A stretch of DNA of 64,000 bases from Neisseria bacilliformis (GCF_014055025.1 NZ_CP059571.1:124001-188000), one strand, 5' to 3'. Positions 7,352-16,040 are shown, counted from the first letter of the stretch. Notes: generated by a model from the letters alone, not told the origin. Program-made: numbers and translations.

Positions 7352-8443
7352 TCAGACGGCCTCTGCGCCCAGATAGGCCGCCAGCGGTTTGGGCAGGCCG
7401 TAGGCGGGCAGGTCTTGCGGCGGCACCCACAGGCCGTCTGAAACTTTTTCAGACGGCCTCCCGCAGCGGGCGGCGAAGGGGGTGATGAGCAGCAGGCGGT
7501 GGGTGAGGCGGTGGGTGAGGGCGGCTTGTTCTTCGAGGCCGTCCGAACACACGCCGTGTTGCGCGGCGGCATCGTGCAAGGCTTCGAGCGTGTCGAAACA
7601 GGGCACGCAGTAGAGGCCGCCCCAGATGCCTTTGGTGGGGCGTTTTTGCAGGAAAACCGCGCCGTCAGAGTCCCGCAAAACAAGCCAGTAGAGCGGCAGG
7701 GTGGGCACGGGCTGCGTGCTTTTACGGCGGGGCAGTTCGGCGGTACGGCCTTGTTTGCGGGCTTGGCAGACGTCGGCCATCGGGCAGGCGGGGCATTGCG
7801 GTTTGGCGCGGGTGCAGACGGTTGCGCCAAGGTCCATCAGCCCCTGGGTGTAGGCGGGCATGTCGGCGGGGTCGGCGGGCAGCAGGCTTTCGGCCAGCGT
7901 CCACAGGCTTTGCTCGAATTTTTTGTCGGCGGGGTCGCCCTCGCGCGCGAAAACGCGGCAGAGGACGCGTTTGACGTTGCCGTCGAGGATGGTTTCGCGT
8001 TGGCAGAAGGCGAAGGCGGCGATGGCGGCGGCGGTGCTGCGGCCGACGCCGCTGAGGGTTTCGAGACCGGCGCGGCTTCGGGGGAACGCGCCGCCGTGCT
8101 CTGCGGCGATTTGTTTGGCGGCTTTGTGCAGGTTGCGGGCGCGGCTGTAATAGCCCAGCCCCTGCCAGAGGGCGAGCACTTGGTCTTCGGGCGCGGCGGC
8201 AAGGGCGGCGGCGGTGGAGAAGGCGGCGAGAAAGCGCGGGTAGTATCGGGCAACGGTGGACACCTGGGTTTGTTGCAGCATGATTTCGGAGAGCCAGACG
8301 CGGTAGGGGTCGCGGCTGTGCCAGGGCAGGTTGTGGCGGCCGTGTTGTTTCTGCCAGCGGATGAGGCGGTCGGCGAAGGTGTCGGCGAGGCCGTCTGAAC
8401 GGGTTTCAGACGGCCTTTGTGCGGGCGGGACGGCGGTGTGCAT
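7352..8443 (-). CDS. mutY: A/G-specific adenine DNA glycosylase
   Basis: Base-excision repair enzyme removing adenine mispaired with 8-oxoguanine. The 363-residue protein has catalytic E53 (LSEIMLQQTQV), a helix-hairpin-helix LSGVGRSTAAA near 130-140, and catalytic D154 (ILDGNVKRVL). The [4Fe-4S] ligands are C210-x6-C217-x2-C220-x5-C226, and a C-terminal NUDIX-like 8-oxoG recognition domain follows. The start at 8441-8443 gives MHTAVPP; residues 10-20 (RPSETRSDGL) translate DUS sequence. The stop codon lies in a DUS and the protein ends -EAV. A DUS inverted pair (7431-7461) lies inside the coding region. Transcribed with the small gene upstream and probably with nth. Confidence 0.96.
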   Translation of the reverse strand: MHTAVPPAQRPSETRSDGLADTFADRLIRWQKQHGRHNLPWHSRDPYRVWLSEIMLQQTQVSTVARYYPRFLAAFSTAAALAAAPEDQVLALWQGLGYYSRARNLHKAAKQIAAEHGGAFPRSRAGLETLSGVGRSTAAAIAAFAFCQRETILDGNVKRVLCRVFAREGDPADKKFEQSLWTLAESLLPADPADMPAYTQGLMDLGATVCTRAKPQCPACPMADVCQARKQGRTAELPRRKSTQPVPTLPLYWLVLRDSDGAVFLQKRPTKGIWGGLYCVPCFDTLEALHDAAAQHGVCSDGLEEQAALTHRLTHRLLLITPFAARCGRPSEKVSDGLWVPPQDLPAYGLPKPLAAYLGAEAV

Positions 8444-8477
8444 GGTTTGTTTTTTTATGATTGGGTTTTCAGACGGC

Positions 8478-8786
8478 CTAAAAATCAAGATAGGTGTCGT
8501 GTTGCGCGTAGTAGCCGAGGTTGCGGACGATGTCTTCCGTTGCCGCGCCGCTTTTCTGGTGCAGGGTGTTGGCGACGGCGTCGGCGAACTGCCGGCCGTA
8601 GTAAAGCAGTTCCAAACCGTTGGCGAATACGAAGTCGGAATAGCCTTCGGGGTTGTCGTCTTCGTCGAAAGTTTCGTCGTCGAGCGGTTCGTCGAGCAGG
8701 CAGACGGTGTCGGCGGCAATCGGCGCGACGGGGGCGGCGACGAGTTCGGCGAGGGTGTAGGGGTGGCGCAGTTGGGCGGTTGCCAT
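8478..8786 (-). CDS. small acidic protein of unknown function between nth and mutY
   Basis: I do not recognise this family. The 102-residue soluble protein (MATAQLRHPYTLAELV) has an acidic middle (LDEPLDDETFDEDDNPEG) and an aromatic C-terminal half (ELLYYGRQFADAV, NLGYYAQHDTYLDF). It has no signal peptide and no membrane segment. AGGAAACACAAACC precedes the ATG at 8784-8786; an in-frame ATG at 8810 would add eight residues. It lies 27 bp after nth and 34 bp before mutY, so it is probably co-transcribed with both DNA glycosylases. It is not YggX, the usual mutY partner elsewhere. Confidence 0.75.
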   Translation of the reverse strand: MATAQLRHPYTLAELVAAPVAPIAADTVCLLDEPLDDETFDEDDNPEGYSDFVFANGLELLYYGRQFADAVANTLHQKSGAATEDIVRNLGYYAQHDTYLDF

Positions 8787-8812
8787 GGTTTGTGTTTCCT
8801 GTAAAAACATTT

Positions 8813-9475
8813 TCAGACGGCCTCGGCAAGAGGCGGCGGCAGGGAAACGGTTTTGCCTTTGTATTCGCACAAGTCGTTCACAATGCATTGGTGGCACAGG
8901 GGTTTTTGCGCTTTGCAGACGTAGCGGCCGTGCAGGATGAGCCAGTGGTGCGCGTTTAAAATGAATTCGTCGGGGATGACGCGCAGCAGTTTGTCTTCCA
9001 CTTCGCGCACGTTTTTGCCGGGGGCGAGGTTCATGCGGTTGCTGACGCGGAAGATGTGGGTGTCCACGGCCATGGCTTTTTGGCCGAAGGCGGTGTTGAG
9101 GACGACGTTGGCAGTTTTGCGGCCGACGCCGGGGAGGGCTTCAAGCTCTTCGCGCGTCTGCGGCACTTGGCCGCCGTGTTTTTCGATGAGGATGCGGCAG
9201 GTTTCGATGATGTGTTTGGACTTGGTTTTGTAAAGGCCGATGGTTTTGGTGTATTCCATCACACCGGCCAAGCCCAAATCAAGCATGGCCTGCGGCGTGG
9301 GGGCGGCGGGGAAGAGGTGCGCAGTGGCTTTGTTCACGCCTTTGTCGGTGGCCTGGGCGGAGAGGAGGACGGCGATGAGGAGCTGGAAGGGGCTGTTGTA
9401 GTGCAGCTCGGTTTGCGGGTGCGGGTTGGCGGCGCGCCAGCGGGCGAAGATTTGGTAGCGGGTATGTTTGTTCAT
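8813..9475 (-). CDS. nth: endonuclease III (DNA glycosylase/AP lyase)
   Basis: Excises oxidised pyrimidines and cleaves abasic sites. The 220-residue protein has SAQATDKGVN near residue 40, the helix-hairpin-helix LPGVGRKTANVV with catalytic K120, catalytic D138 (AVDTHIFRV), and the [4Fe-4S] ligands C187-x6-C194-x2-C197-x5-C203. The start at 9473-9475 (MNKHTRYQIF) matches the family. The stop is DUS-encoded and the protein ends -LAEAV. First gene of an apparent nth-orf-mutY repair cluster. Confidence 0.97.
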   Translation of the reverse strand: MNKHTRYQIFARWRAANPHPQTELHYNSPFQLLIAVLLSAQATDKGVNKATAHLFPAAPTPQAMLDLGLAGVMEYTKTIGLYKTKSKHIIETCRILIEKHGGQVPQTREELEALPGVGRKTANVVLNTAFGQKAMAVDTHIFRVSNRMNLAPGKNVREVEDKLLRVIPDEFILNAHHWLILHGRYVCKAQKPLCHQCIVNDLCEYKGKTVSLPPPLAEAV

Positions 9476-9521
9476 GTTTTCGCGTGTGTTTTGTGTGCCG
9501 GTATTGTAGCCCAATTGGTGG

Positions 9522-9553
9522 AGGCCGTCTGAAAAACGTTTTTCAGACGGCCT
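9522..9553. terminator. palindromic DUS-pair hairpin upstream of nth
   Basis: AGGCCGTCTGAAAAACG abuts its own complement with almost no loop; it separates nth from the FUSC-family gene. Confidence 0.65.
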
Positions 9554-9592
9554 TTCGTTTCACCAACGCACCAAACAACCGCCGCCACTCCC

Positions 9593-9624
9593 AAACCGCG
9601 TGCGTGGCTGCGCCGCACACCCTG
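9593..9624. repeat. half copy of the GTAGGGTGTGT repeat
   Basis: AAACCGCGTGCGTGGCTGCG followed by CCGCACACCCTGC: one arm only, next to a DUS. Confidence 0.6.
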
Positions 9625-9632
9625 CCTTGGCC

Positions 9633-9680
9633 GCAGAGGCCGTCTGAAAACGTAAAACGCGCTTTTCAGACGGCCTCTGC
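9633..9680. terminator. DUS-pair hairpin containing the FUSC gene stop
   Basis: GCAGAGGCCGTCTGAAAA pairs with TTTTCAGACGGCCTCTGC. The stop codon of the minus-strand gene (9666-9668) lies inside the right arm. Confidence 0.7.
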
Positions 9681-11828
9681 GGCCTGCGGGACGGGGGCGG
9701 GTCGGGCTTTGCCGTGCAGGGATTCGCGGGCGGGTTGGAGCAGGTCGGCGGTGGCGGTGATCTGCTGGGTGAGGACGTGCGCCTGCTCGCTGTCGGGGGT
9801 GAGGGCGGAGAGGGCGGCGCGGGTGTCGGCAAGGCGTTGGGCAAAGGTGTCTTCGGGCAGTTCGGGCAGTTCGGCGGCGAGGGTGCAGACGGCATCGGCG
9901 GCGGGAAACCATTGGCGCAGGAAGGTTTGGTGGGACTCGTCGCGGCTGAGGGTGTCGCGGTATGCGCCCAGGGCGGAGATGTAGCCGATGAGGGAGTAGT
10001 TGATTTTGAGCAGGCGGAAGCCGTCGTGCAGGCGGGTGCCGTATTTTTCGGGTTCGCCGGACATGTCGGAGAGGGTGCTGGACAGGGCGGCGGCGCGTTC
10101 GTGGGCGAGGCGGCGGGCGGCGCGGTAGGCGACGTTGTCGCCGCCGCCGTGTTCGAGCTGGACGAGTACGGCGCGCAGGTAGCCGGCGTCGGCGGATACG
10201 GCGGCCGCGCCGGTTTTGCCCAGTTGCAGGTAGTGCCAGTCGGGCCAGATGTAGGAGACGGCCGCCCAGGCCAGGAGGCAGCCGATGACGGTGTCGGCCA
10301 TACGCATGGGCAGGGCTTGGGTAATGTCGTAGCCGGCGATGGAGAAGCTGATGAGTGCCTGGATGGTGATAAAGAAGGTGGAGTAGCTGTATTTGTTGGC
10401 GCGAAAGAGGAAGAAGAGGGCGACGCCGGCGGACATGACCATCAGTTTAGCTTCGAGCGACTGGGTGAAATAGGGCATCAGGGAGCCGACCAGTACGCCG
10501 CCGAGGGTGCCGGTGATGCGTTGTTTGAGGCGGCTTTGGGTGGCGGAGTGGTTGGGCTGGCAGACGAATACGGCGGTGAGCAGTATCCAGTAGCCAAAGT
10601 TGAGGTTGAGGGTTTCGACGATGAGGCCGCACACCAGCACCAGCAGCGACATGCGCACGGCGTGGCGGAAGGTGGCCGACTGGGGGTTGAGCTGGGCGGC
10701 GATGCTTTTGAGGGCGTCGCGCAGTTTGGCCGAGTCGTGGTGGGCGATGCGCTGGTCGGCGGACGGGTTTTCATCCAGGCCGCTGTCGAGGGTGGAGAGG
10801 CGGTGGTTGATGTTTTGCAGGTTGCCGGAGAGGCGTTGCAGCAGCGGCGTTTCCGGCGCGCCCGCGTGGGCGGCGGCGTAGTGGGCGGCCGACTGTTTCA
10901 GGCCGCGTCGGGCGCGGGCGAGGCGGGGGTCGGGTTCGTAGACGCGGTTGTCGCGCAGGCTCTCGGCGATGTCGCGGCAGGCCTGCGCCTGCAATTCCAT
11001 CAGGCGCAGGAAACGGAAAATCAGGTCGGTGTTTTTCAGCTTGTCGGCCGCGTCGCGGTAGCTGATGTGGCTGGAACTGGCGCGCTCGTGGATGTCCTGC
11101 GCGGCGAAGTAGTAGCGCAGCATGCGGGTGGTGCGCGGGTGGCGGTGCTGGCCGCGCATCCGGTAAAACAGCGCGCTGCGGCAGAGATTGAAGGCCTGGA
11201 TGACGCGGCTGTTGGCCATCGCCAGCGCAATTTGCCGCTCTTCGAGGGCGGCGGTTTCGTCGGGGTCGAAAAAACCGGCCTTCGCGTCGAGATACGCGCC
11301 CAACGCTTCATAAGCGTCGGCGGTGTTTTCCTGCACCGTGCGGTGCGGCAGCAGCGCGTGCATGGCGAGGGCGCACAGGCTGTACAGACCCGCGCCGCAC
11401 AGTATCATCAGCGGGTTGAGATACCAGGGCGACGCGCTCTCGGGATTGTGGGTGAGCGTGGTGTACACCGCCACCGCCAGCGTGCCAAAGGCGATGGTGC
11501 GGTAGCGCAGCCCCACCGCCCCGGCCATGGTGAACACAAAGGCCAGAGCCGCCATCACCGGCAGAAATATCGCCGGATGACCCAGCGAAGCCTGCACCGC
11601 CAGCGACGACACGGCAAAGGCTGCCAGCGACACCGCACTGTTTTTCAGACGGCCTGCAAAGGCGTTGTCCAAATCCACCAGCCCGCCCGCAATCACCCCC
11701 AACACCAGCGGAATGGCCACGCTTTGCAGGCGGAAGCGGTACACAAGCAGGGCGACAATCGACACGGCCAGCAGCGGCGGCAGCACCGCCAGCACCTTGC
11801 CGCTGACGGGCGGGGTTTTGAATTTCAT
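9666..11828 (-). CDS. FUSC/YccS family inner-membrane protein
   Basis: A 720-residue integral membrane protein of the YccS/YhfK (fusaric-acid-resistance-like) group. An N-terminal block of about six hydrophobic segments (residues 10-150), a long soluble helical region (about 170-390), a second membrane block (about 400-530) and a C-terminal cytoplasmic helical region can be seen. The second block carries the family motif GTLGGVLVGSL. A transport role for aromatic acids or other efflux is assumed from the family and not shown. The start at 11826-11828 (MKFKTPPVSGK) is chosen because the upstream frame translates DUS and repeat sequence. The stop is DUS-encoded (-AAEAV). Confidence 0.88.
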   Translation of the reverse strand: MKFKTPPVSGKVLAVLPPLLAVSIVALLVYRFRLQSVAIPLVLGVIAGGLVDLDNAFAGRLKNSAVSLAAFAVSSLAVQASLGHPAIFLPVMAALAFVFTMAGAVGLRYRTIAFGTLAVAVYTTLTHNPESASPWYLNPLMILCGAGLYSLCALAMHALLPHRTVQENTADAYEALGAYLDAKAGFFDPDETAALEERQIALAMANSRVIQAFNLCRSALFYRMRGQHRHPRTTRMLRYYFAAQDIHERASSSHISYRDAADKLKNTDLIFRFLRLMELQAQACRDIAESLRDNRVYEPDPRLARARRGLKQSAAHYAAAHAGAPETPLLQRLSGNLQNINHRLSTLDSGLDENPSADQRIAHHDSAKLRDALKSIAAQLNPQSATFRHAVRMSLLVLVCGLIVETLNLNFGYWILLTAVFVCQPNHSATQSRLKQRITGTLGGVLVGSLMPYFTQSLEAKLMVMSAGVALFFLFRANKYSYSTFFITIQALISFSIAGYDITQALPMRMADTVIGCLLAWAAVSYIWPDWHYLQLGKTGAAAVSADAGYLRAVLVQLEHGGGDNVAYRAARRLAHERAAALSSTLSDMSGEPEKYGTRLHDGFRLLKINYSLIGYISALGAYRDTLSRDESHQTFLRQWFPAADAVCTLAAELPELPEDTFAQRLADTRAALSALTPDSEQAHVLTQQITATADLLQPARESLHGKARPAPVPQAAEAV

Positions 11829-11893
11829 GGCATTCCCAAAACAAAGCGGACAAAACGGGGGCGGATTGTACACGGCGCGGCGGCGGGCGCATA

Positions 11894-11946
11894 AGGCCGT
11901 CTGAAAAAGCTGCGGCGCGGCTGGCGCGGCTTTTTCAGACGGCCTT
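11894..11946. terminator. DUS-pair hairpin
   Basis: AGGCCGTCTGAAAAAGC and GCTTTTTCAGACGGCCTT flank a GC-rich loop, downstream of the 12021-12440 gene. Confidence 0.7.
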
Positions 11947-11967
11947 TTTCCGAACAAAATGCGGTGC

Positions 11968-12020
11968 GGGCGGTGTTTGTTGCCAAAAACACCGCCCGCA
12001 AGGCTGAATGTCAACACGCC
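11968..12020. repeat. short copy of the GCCGCAAGGCTGA dispersed repeat
   Basis: A hairpin GGGCGGTGTTT...AAAAACACCGCCC followed by GCAAGGCTGAATGTCAACA. Longer relatives are at 43711-43795 and 57484-57569. It abuts the stop of the next gene and may also terminate it. Confidence 0.6.
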
Positions 12021-12440
12021 TTAAAGATACCGCATCACATACTTCAGCCAGCGCATCAGCAGAGCCGCCGCCGCGCCGACGGCCGCGCCCGCCAATGCCG
12101 CCGCCCAAGCCTGCCCCATCAAACCGCCCGCCGCCGCCCCGCCCGTGATGGCAATCAGATATTGGTCGAAGCGGCTGTATGCCGGCTGCGGCTCGGCAAA
12201 GTCTTCCTCTGCCAGCCACACCGCAAACAACGTGGTCAGTGCCAGCCACAAACCGGCCAGCCACAGCCGTTTTTTCGGCGCAAGCGGTTGGCCGAACACG
12301 CCCGCCAGCGCCGTGCCCAGCATCAGCAGCGCAAGCAGCACCGACACGGCCAAGAGCGGCAGCGCAATGTGCGCCAGCCGCCGCCACAGGCGCAGCGGTA
12401 CGCGTTTCAGGGAAAAAGGTTCGGGGCTTGTTTTTTGCAT
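12021..12440 (-). CDS. small inner-membrane protein of unknown function
   Basis: Not recognised. The 139-residue protein has a basic N-terminus (MQKTSPEPFSLKRVPLRLWR). Hydrophobic segments follow at about 24-48 (IALPLLAVSVLLALLMLG), 61-79 (LWLAGLWLALTTLFAVWL) and a glycine/alanine-rich pair near 95-125, then WLKYVMRYL. The start at 12438-12440 avoids DUS-derived sequence upstream. It lies upstream of, and in the same direction as, the FUSC-family gene, separated by a repeat hairpin and a terminator. Confidence 0.7.
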   Translation of the reverse strand: MQKTSPEPFSLKRVPLRLWRRLAHIALPLLAVSVLLALLMLGTALAGVFGQPLAPKKRLWLAGLWLALTTLFAVWLAEEDFAEPQPAYSRFDQYLIAITGGAAAGGLMGQAWAAALAGAAVGAAAALLMRWLKYVMRYL

Positions 12441-12480
12441 AACGGGCGGGGCGGGGGCAGAGGGTTTTTCCGGCAGTCTG

Positions 12481-12513
12481 AAACCGCGTGCGTGGCGGAG
12501 CCGCACACCCTAC
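12481..12513. repeat. half copy of the GTAGGGTGTGT repeat
   Basis: AAACCGCGTGCGTGGCGGAG then CCGCACACCCTAC; a single arm next to a degenerate DUS. Confidence 0.65.
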
Positions 12514-12544
12514 GCTTGCTTTCAGACGGCCTTTTAAGCGGCGG

Positions 12545-13180
12545 CTACTGCGACAGGCGGTAGTGGCCGGTGATCGGGTAGCGGTAGAGGATGTCTTCCT
12601 CCTGCGTGCCGCGCCCGATATTGTGGATGACGAGCGGGCGGCTGCCTGCGCGGCGGTCGGAGACGATGCCGATGTGCGGGCGGTCGCGGCCTACGTTCCA
12701 GGTAACGATGTCGCCCGCCCGAAAATCGCGGCCATCGGCCTGATAGCCCTGCCGTTGGAAATAGGCGGCGAGGTTGGGCACGCGGCGGTGGTCGATGTTG
12801 GGGTCGGGGGCGGAGAGCCCCCATTTTTGCGGGTAGGCGGAGAAGTGGCGGCGCATGTCTTCGTGCACGAGCCGCTGCAAATCCACGCCCTGCCGCCGCA
12901 GGGCGCGGATGATCACGTCGGTGCACACGCCCTTATGCGGCGGTACGTCGCCCATCGGGTAGGCGAGTTTGGTGTAGGCCGGGTCGTAGGCCACTGTCTG
13001 CCCGATTTGGGCGCGGGCGGCGGCCACCAGCGGGGGAGACGGATTTTGCGGCGCGGCGGCGGCTTCGGTTTGCACGGCGGACGCGTCGGGCGGGGCTTGC
13101 GGCGGCTGCGGTTCGGAATCGGAGCAGGCGGCCAGCAGGGCGGCCAGTAAAACGGCGGGATACGGGCGGGCGGGTTTCAT
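12545..13180 (-). CDS. DUF1287 lipoprotein
   Basis: A predicted periplasmic lipoprotein of 211 residues. The signal peptide MKPARPYPAVLLAALLAAC has lipobox LLAAC with C19 as the lipidated residue. A proline/alanine linker to about residue 50 precedes the DUF1287 domain. The domain shows KGVCTDVIIRALR, HEDMRRHF, NIDHRRVPNL, GDIVTWNVGRDRPHIGIVSD and HNIGRGTQEED. The conserved Cys and His positions suggest an NlpC/P60-like peptidase fold; that activity is inferred, not known for the family. The start at 13178-13180 is fixed by the signal peptide. Confidence 0.88.
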   Translation of the reverse strand: MKPARPYPAVLLAALLAACSDSEPQPPQAPPDASAVQTEAAAAPQNPSPPLVAAARAQIGQTVAYDPAYTKLAYPMGDVPPHKGVCTDVIIRALRRQGVDLQRLVHEDMRRHFSAYPQKWGLSAPDPNIDHRRVPNLAAYFQRQGYQADGRDFRAGDIVTWNVGRDRPHIGIVSDRRAGSRPLVIHNIGRGTQEEDILYRYPITGHYRLSQ

Positions 13181-13261
13181 GGCGTGGTTTTCAGACGGCC
13201 TCTGTTGTGTGTAAACAGGCTTGTATGGCAAAAAACTACCTGCATGGCAGAGACGGCTTTT

Positions 13262-15202
13262 TCAGACGGCCTCTCCGCCCTGTTTCGCTTCCAATTCCTC
13301 CCAGCGTTCCAGCTTTTCCAACAATTCGGTTTCGATTTCTTCCGCCCGCTGTTGCAGCGTGGCGGCTTTTTCGTAGTCGCGGAAAATGTCGGGGTTGGAG
13401 AGTTGGGCGGCGAGGGCGGCCTGTTCGGCTTCGAGGGCGGCGATTTGGTCGGGCAGGGCGTCGAGTTCGCGCTGTTCTTTGTAGGAGAGTTTGACCGTGC
13501 GGTTGGGCTTGGGTTTGGACTTGGCGGGCGTGTCTTCGGCGGCTGATTTCGCAGGCGGGGCAGCCTGAAAAGCCTGTTCGCGGTTTTTGGCATCGAGATA
13601 ATCCTGATAGCCGCCGATGTATTCTTTCAGACGGCCTTCCCCTTCAAACACAATGCTTTGGGTTACCACGTTGTCGAGGAAGGCGCGATCGTGGGAGACG
13701 AGGAACACGGTGCCCGCATAGTCGCGCAGCAGGTCTTCCAGCAGCTCTTGGGTGTCGATGTCCAGATCGTTGGTGGGCTCGTCGAGGACGAGGATGTTGG
13801 CGGGGCGGGTGAACAGTTTGGCCAGCAGCAGGCGGTTGCGCTCGCCGCCGGAGAGGGAGGAGACGGGCGATTGGGCGCGGGCGGGGGAAAACAGGAAGTC
13901 TTCCAAGTAGCCCATCACATGCCGTTTTCTGCCGCCGATTTCCACATAATCGTTGCCCTGGCCGAGGGTGTAGAACACGGTGTCGTTTTCGTTGAGCGCG
14001 CTGCGGAACTGGTCGAAATAGGCGGTTTCCTGCTTGCTGCCGAGGCGGATTTTGCCCGATGTGGGCGCGAGTTCGCCGAGAATCAGCTTTAAAAAGGTGG
14101 TTTTGCCGATGCCGTTTGGGCCGATAAGGCCGATTTTGTCGCCGCGCTGGATGACGGCGGAGAAGTCGCGCATGATGGGTTTGCCGCCGTAGTCGAAGGA
14201 GGCGTGTTCCAGTTCGGCGATGATTTTACCGCTTTTTTCGCCCGCGTCGAGGCGGAAGGACACCTGGCCTTGACGCTCGCGGCGGGCGGCACGCTGACGG
14301 CGCAGCTCTTCCAGTCGGCGCACGCGGCCTTCGTTGCGGGTGCGGCGGGCTTCGATGCCTTTGCGTATCCACGCTTCCTCTTGGGCATGAAATTTGTCGA
14401 ACAGGCGGTTGTGTTCGGCTTCCACGGCCAGCTCTTCGGCTTTTTTCTCGCTGTACCGCGCGAACGAGCCGGGGTAGGAGCGCAGCGTGCCACGGTCGAG
14501 TTCCACGATGCGGGTGGCGACGTTATCGAGGAAGCGGCGGTCGTGGGTGATGACAATCAGGCTGCCTGAAAAGCCGCGCAGCAGGTTTTCCAGCCACAAA
14601 ATCGCGTCGATGTCGAGGTGGTTGGTCGGCTCGTCGAGCAACAGAATATCGGGCTTTTGCACCCACGCCTGCGCCAGCGCGACGCGCTTTTTCTGGCCGC
14701 CGGACAGGTTGGCGATGGTTTCGTTTTCAGGCAGCCCCAATTCGCCGATGGTCTGGCGCACGGCGGCATCAAACTGCCAGCCGTTTTGCGCTTCGATTTG
14801 GTTTTGCAGCGCGTTCATTTCGGCGGCGAGTTCCGAATTTTTCCCAAAGGGACTTCCTTCGGTCGCAGGCTGCCTTTCGAGTTCGGACAACACGGCATGA
14901 TAGCGGCGCAGCACATCGCGCAGGCCGCCCAAGCCTTCGGATACGGCGTCGAACACGGTGGATTTGGGGTCGAAAAAATTCTCCTGCGGCACATACACCG
15001 TTTTCAGGCCGTTTTGCAGCACGATTTGGCCGTCGTCCGCCTTCTGCACGCCCGCGAGGATTTTCAAGAGCGACGACTTGCCCGCGCCGTTGCGCCCGAT
15101 CAGGCCGACGCGCTCGCCGGCGTCGAGTTGGAAGGAAGCCTTGTCGAGCAGGGCGACATGGCCGACGGCAAAACACAGGTTTTCGGCTTGGAGGATGTTC
15201 AT
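13262..15202 (-). CDS. uup: ABC-F family ATPase Uup
   Basis: A cytosolic ABC-F ATPase with two nucleotide-binding domains and no membrane part, linked to ribosome function and to suppression of transposon excision. The 646-residue protein has Walker A GRNGAGKSS (36-44), signature LSGGQKKRVALAQAW, and Walker B LLLDEPTNHLD. The second set is GPNGIGKTT, LSGGERNRLLLAKL and LVLDEPTNDLD. A C-terminal charged coiled coil (about 560-646), the DNA-binding feature of Uup, is separated by an alanine/lysine linker. The start at 15200-15202 (MNILQAENL) matches the family. The stop is DUS-encoded (-GGEAV). Confidence 0.95.
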   Translation of the reverse strand: MNILQAENLCFAVGHVALLDKASFQLDAGERVGLIGRNGAGKSSLLKILAGVQKADDGQIVLQNGLKTVYVPQENFFDPKSTVFDAVSEGLGGLRDVLRRYHAVLSELERQPATEGSPFGKNSELAAEMNALQNQIEAQNGWQFDAAVRQTIGELGLPENETIANLSGGQKKRVALAQAWVQKPDILLLDEPTNHLDIDAILWLENLLRGFSGSLIVITHDRRFLDNVATRIVELDRGTLRSYPGSFARYSEKKAEELAVEAEHNRLFDKFHAQEEAWIRKGIEARRTRNEGRVRRLEELRRQRAARRERQGQVSFRLDAGEKSGKIIAELEHASFDYGGKPIMRDFSAVIQRGDKIGLIGPNGIGKTTFLKLILGELAPTSGKIRLGSKQETAYFDQFRSALNENDTVFYTLGQGNDYVEIGGRKRHVMGYLEDFLFSPARAQSPVSSLSGGERNRLLLAKLFTRPANILVLDEPTNDLDIDTQELLEDLLRDYAGTVFLVSHDRAFLDNVVTQSIVFEGEGRLKEYIGGYQDYLDAKNREQAFQAAPPAKSAAEDTPAKSKPKPNRTVKLSYKEQRELDALPDQIAALEAEQAALAAQLSNPDIFRDYEKAATLQQRAEEIETELLEKLERWEELEAKQGGEAV

Positions 15203-15269
15203 GGGGGTTCGGTTAGTAGGGATGAAAGAGGCGGATTGTACAGGCAAAGGCAGCTTGGAAAAGGCACAA

Positions 15270-15310
15270 AGGCCGTTTGAAACCCTGTTTTATGGTTTTT
15301 CAGACGGCCT
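15270..15310. terminator. DUS-pair hairpin with one variant arm
   Basis: AGGCCGTTTGAAACC (one change from the DUS) faces GGTTTTTCAGACGGCCT; it overlaps the stop of the TauE/SafE-type gene. Confidence 0.7.
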
Positions 15311-15987
15311 CAGGCGAACAGCATCGCGGCGGCGCGGTAGAGCTGCCACAGTGCCCAGCCGCAGACGGACAGGCCGGCGGCGAGGCGCAGGCGGCGGTTT
15401 TGCAGCAGGGTTTTGAGTTGTCCGGCAAACCAGCCGAAGGCCAGCAGGTTGGGCAGGGTGCCCAGGGCGAAGGCGAGCATCAGGAGGCCGCCCTGCGCCG
15501 CGCTGCCGCTGCCTAGGGCGTAGAGCGACGCGCTGTACACCATGCCGCAGGGCAGCCAGCCCCACAGCAGGCCGACGGCGAAACAGGCGGGGGTGCTTTT
15601 GATCGGCAGCAGGCGGTTGAGCAGCGGGTTGAGCCGCCGCCAAACGGGTCTGCCCGCGCCCTCGATATGGCGCACGAAATCGGACAGTCCGGCCAGATAA
15701 AGGCCGAGCAGCAGCAGCAGGATGTTGGCGGCGAAAAACAGGGCGGTTTGCAGGCCGCGCGTCTGGTAGAGCGAAATGCCGAACTGGCCGAACGCACCGG
15801 CCAGCGTGCCGATGGCAGTGTAGCTGGCAAGGCGGCCGAGGTTCATTAACACAATCAGGCGCAGGCGGCCGATGTGCGGCGGCAGTTGCAGGGCGAAGGC
15901 GGAGGAGAGGCCGCCGCACATGGCCAGGCAGTGCCCGCCGCCGAAGAAGCCGAGCAGGAAGAGGGTGAGGTAGGAGAGGTTGTTCAT
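15310..15987 (-). CDS. TauE/SafE-type (DsbD_2-like) membrane protein
   Basis: A 225-residue polytopic inner-membrane protein with about six hydrophobic segments. It has the N-terminal motif GFFGGGHCLAMCGGLSSAF (two cysteines three residues apart) and the central LPCGMVYSASLYA. Proteins of this type are annotated as sulfite exporter TauE/SafE or DsbD_2-domain proteins and often sit near copper or cytochrome-oxidase assembly genes. The cysteine motifs suggest metal or thiol handling. No cytochrome assembly gene is adjacent here, so the substrate is open. The start at 15987 follows a clear hydrophobic N-terminus (MNNLSYLTLFLLG). Confidence 0.85.
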   Translation of the reverse strand: MNNLSYLTLFLLGFFGGGHCLAMCGGLSSAFALQLPPHIGRLRLIVLMNLGRLASYTAIGTLAGAFGQFGISLYQTRGLQTALFFAANILLLLLGLYLAGLSDFVRHIEGAGRPVWRRLNPLLNRLLPIKSTPACFAVGLLWGWLPCGMVYSASLYALGSGSAAQGGLLMLAFALGTLPNLLAFGWFAGQLKTLLQNRRLRLAAGLSVCGWALWQLYRAAAMLFA

Positions 15988-15999
15988 GGTGTGTGTTTG

Positions 16000-16040
16000 A
16001 GGCCGTCTGAAAAACGGTTTTCCCTTTTTTCAGACGGCCT
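16000..16040. terminator. DUS-pair hairpin
   Basis: AGGCCGTCTGAAAAA and TTTTTTCAGACGGCCT around a short loop, just upstream of the TauE/SafE-type gene and downstream of the 16063-16185 reading frame. Confidence 0.7.

Noticed and set aside
9714-11894. Very long open frame on the strand opposite the FUSC-family gene (also similar long antisense frames at 610-1740 and 19885-21306).
   Set aside because: In GC-rich genes the complementary strand often lacks stops. These translate to glycine/alanine/histidine-rich sequence without domains or ribosome sites, while the other strand gives clear families.
14559-14570. AGGCTGCCTGAA (Simonsiella-type DUS) inside uup, taken as a sign of transfer.
   Set aside because: The bases encode part of the conserved FSGSLIVITHD segment of ABC-F proteins, so the match can arise from coding constraint. 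Surrounding sequence is native in composition.
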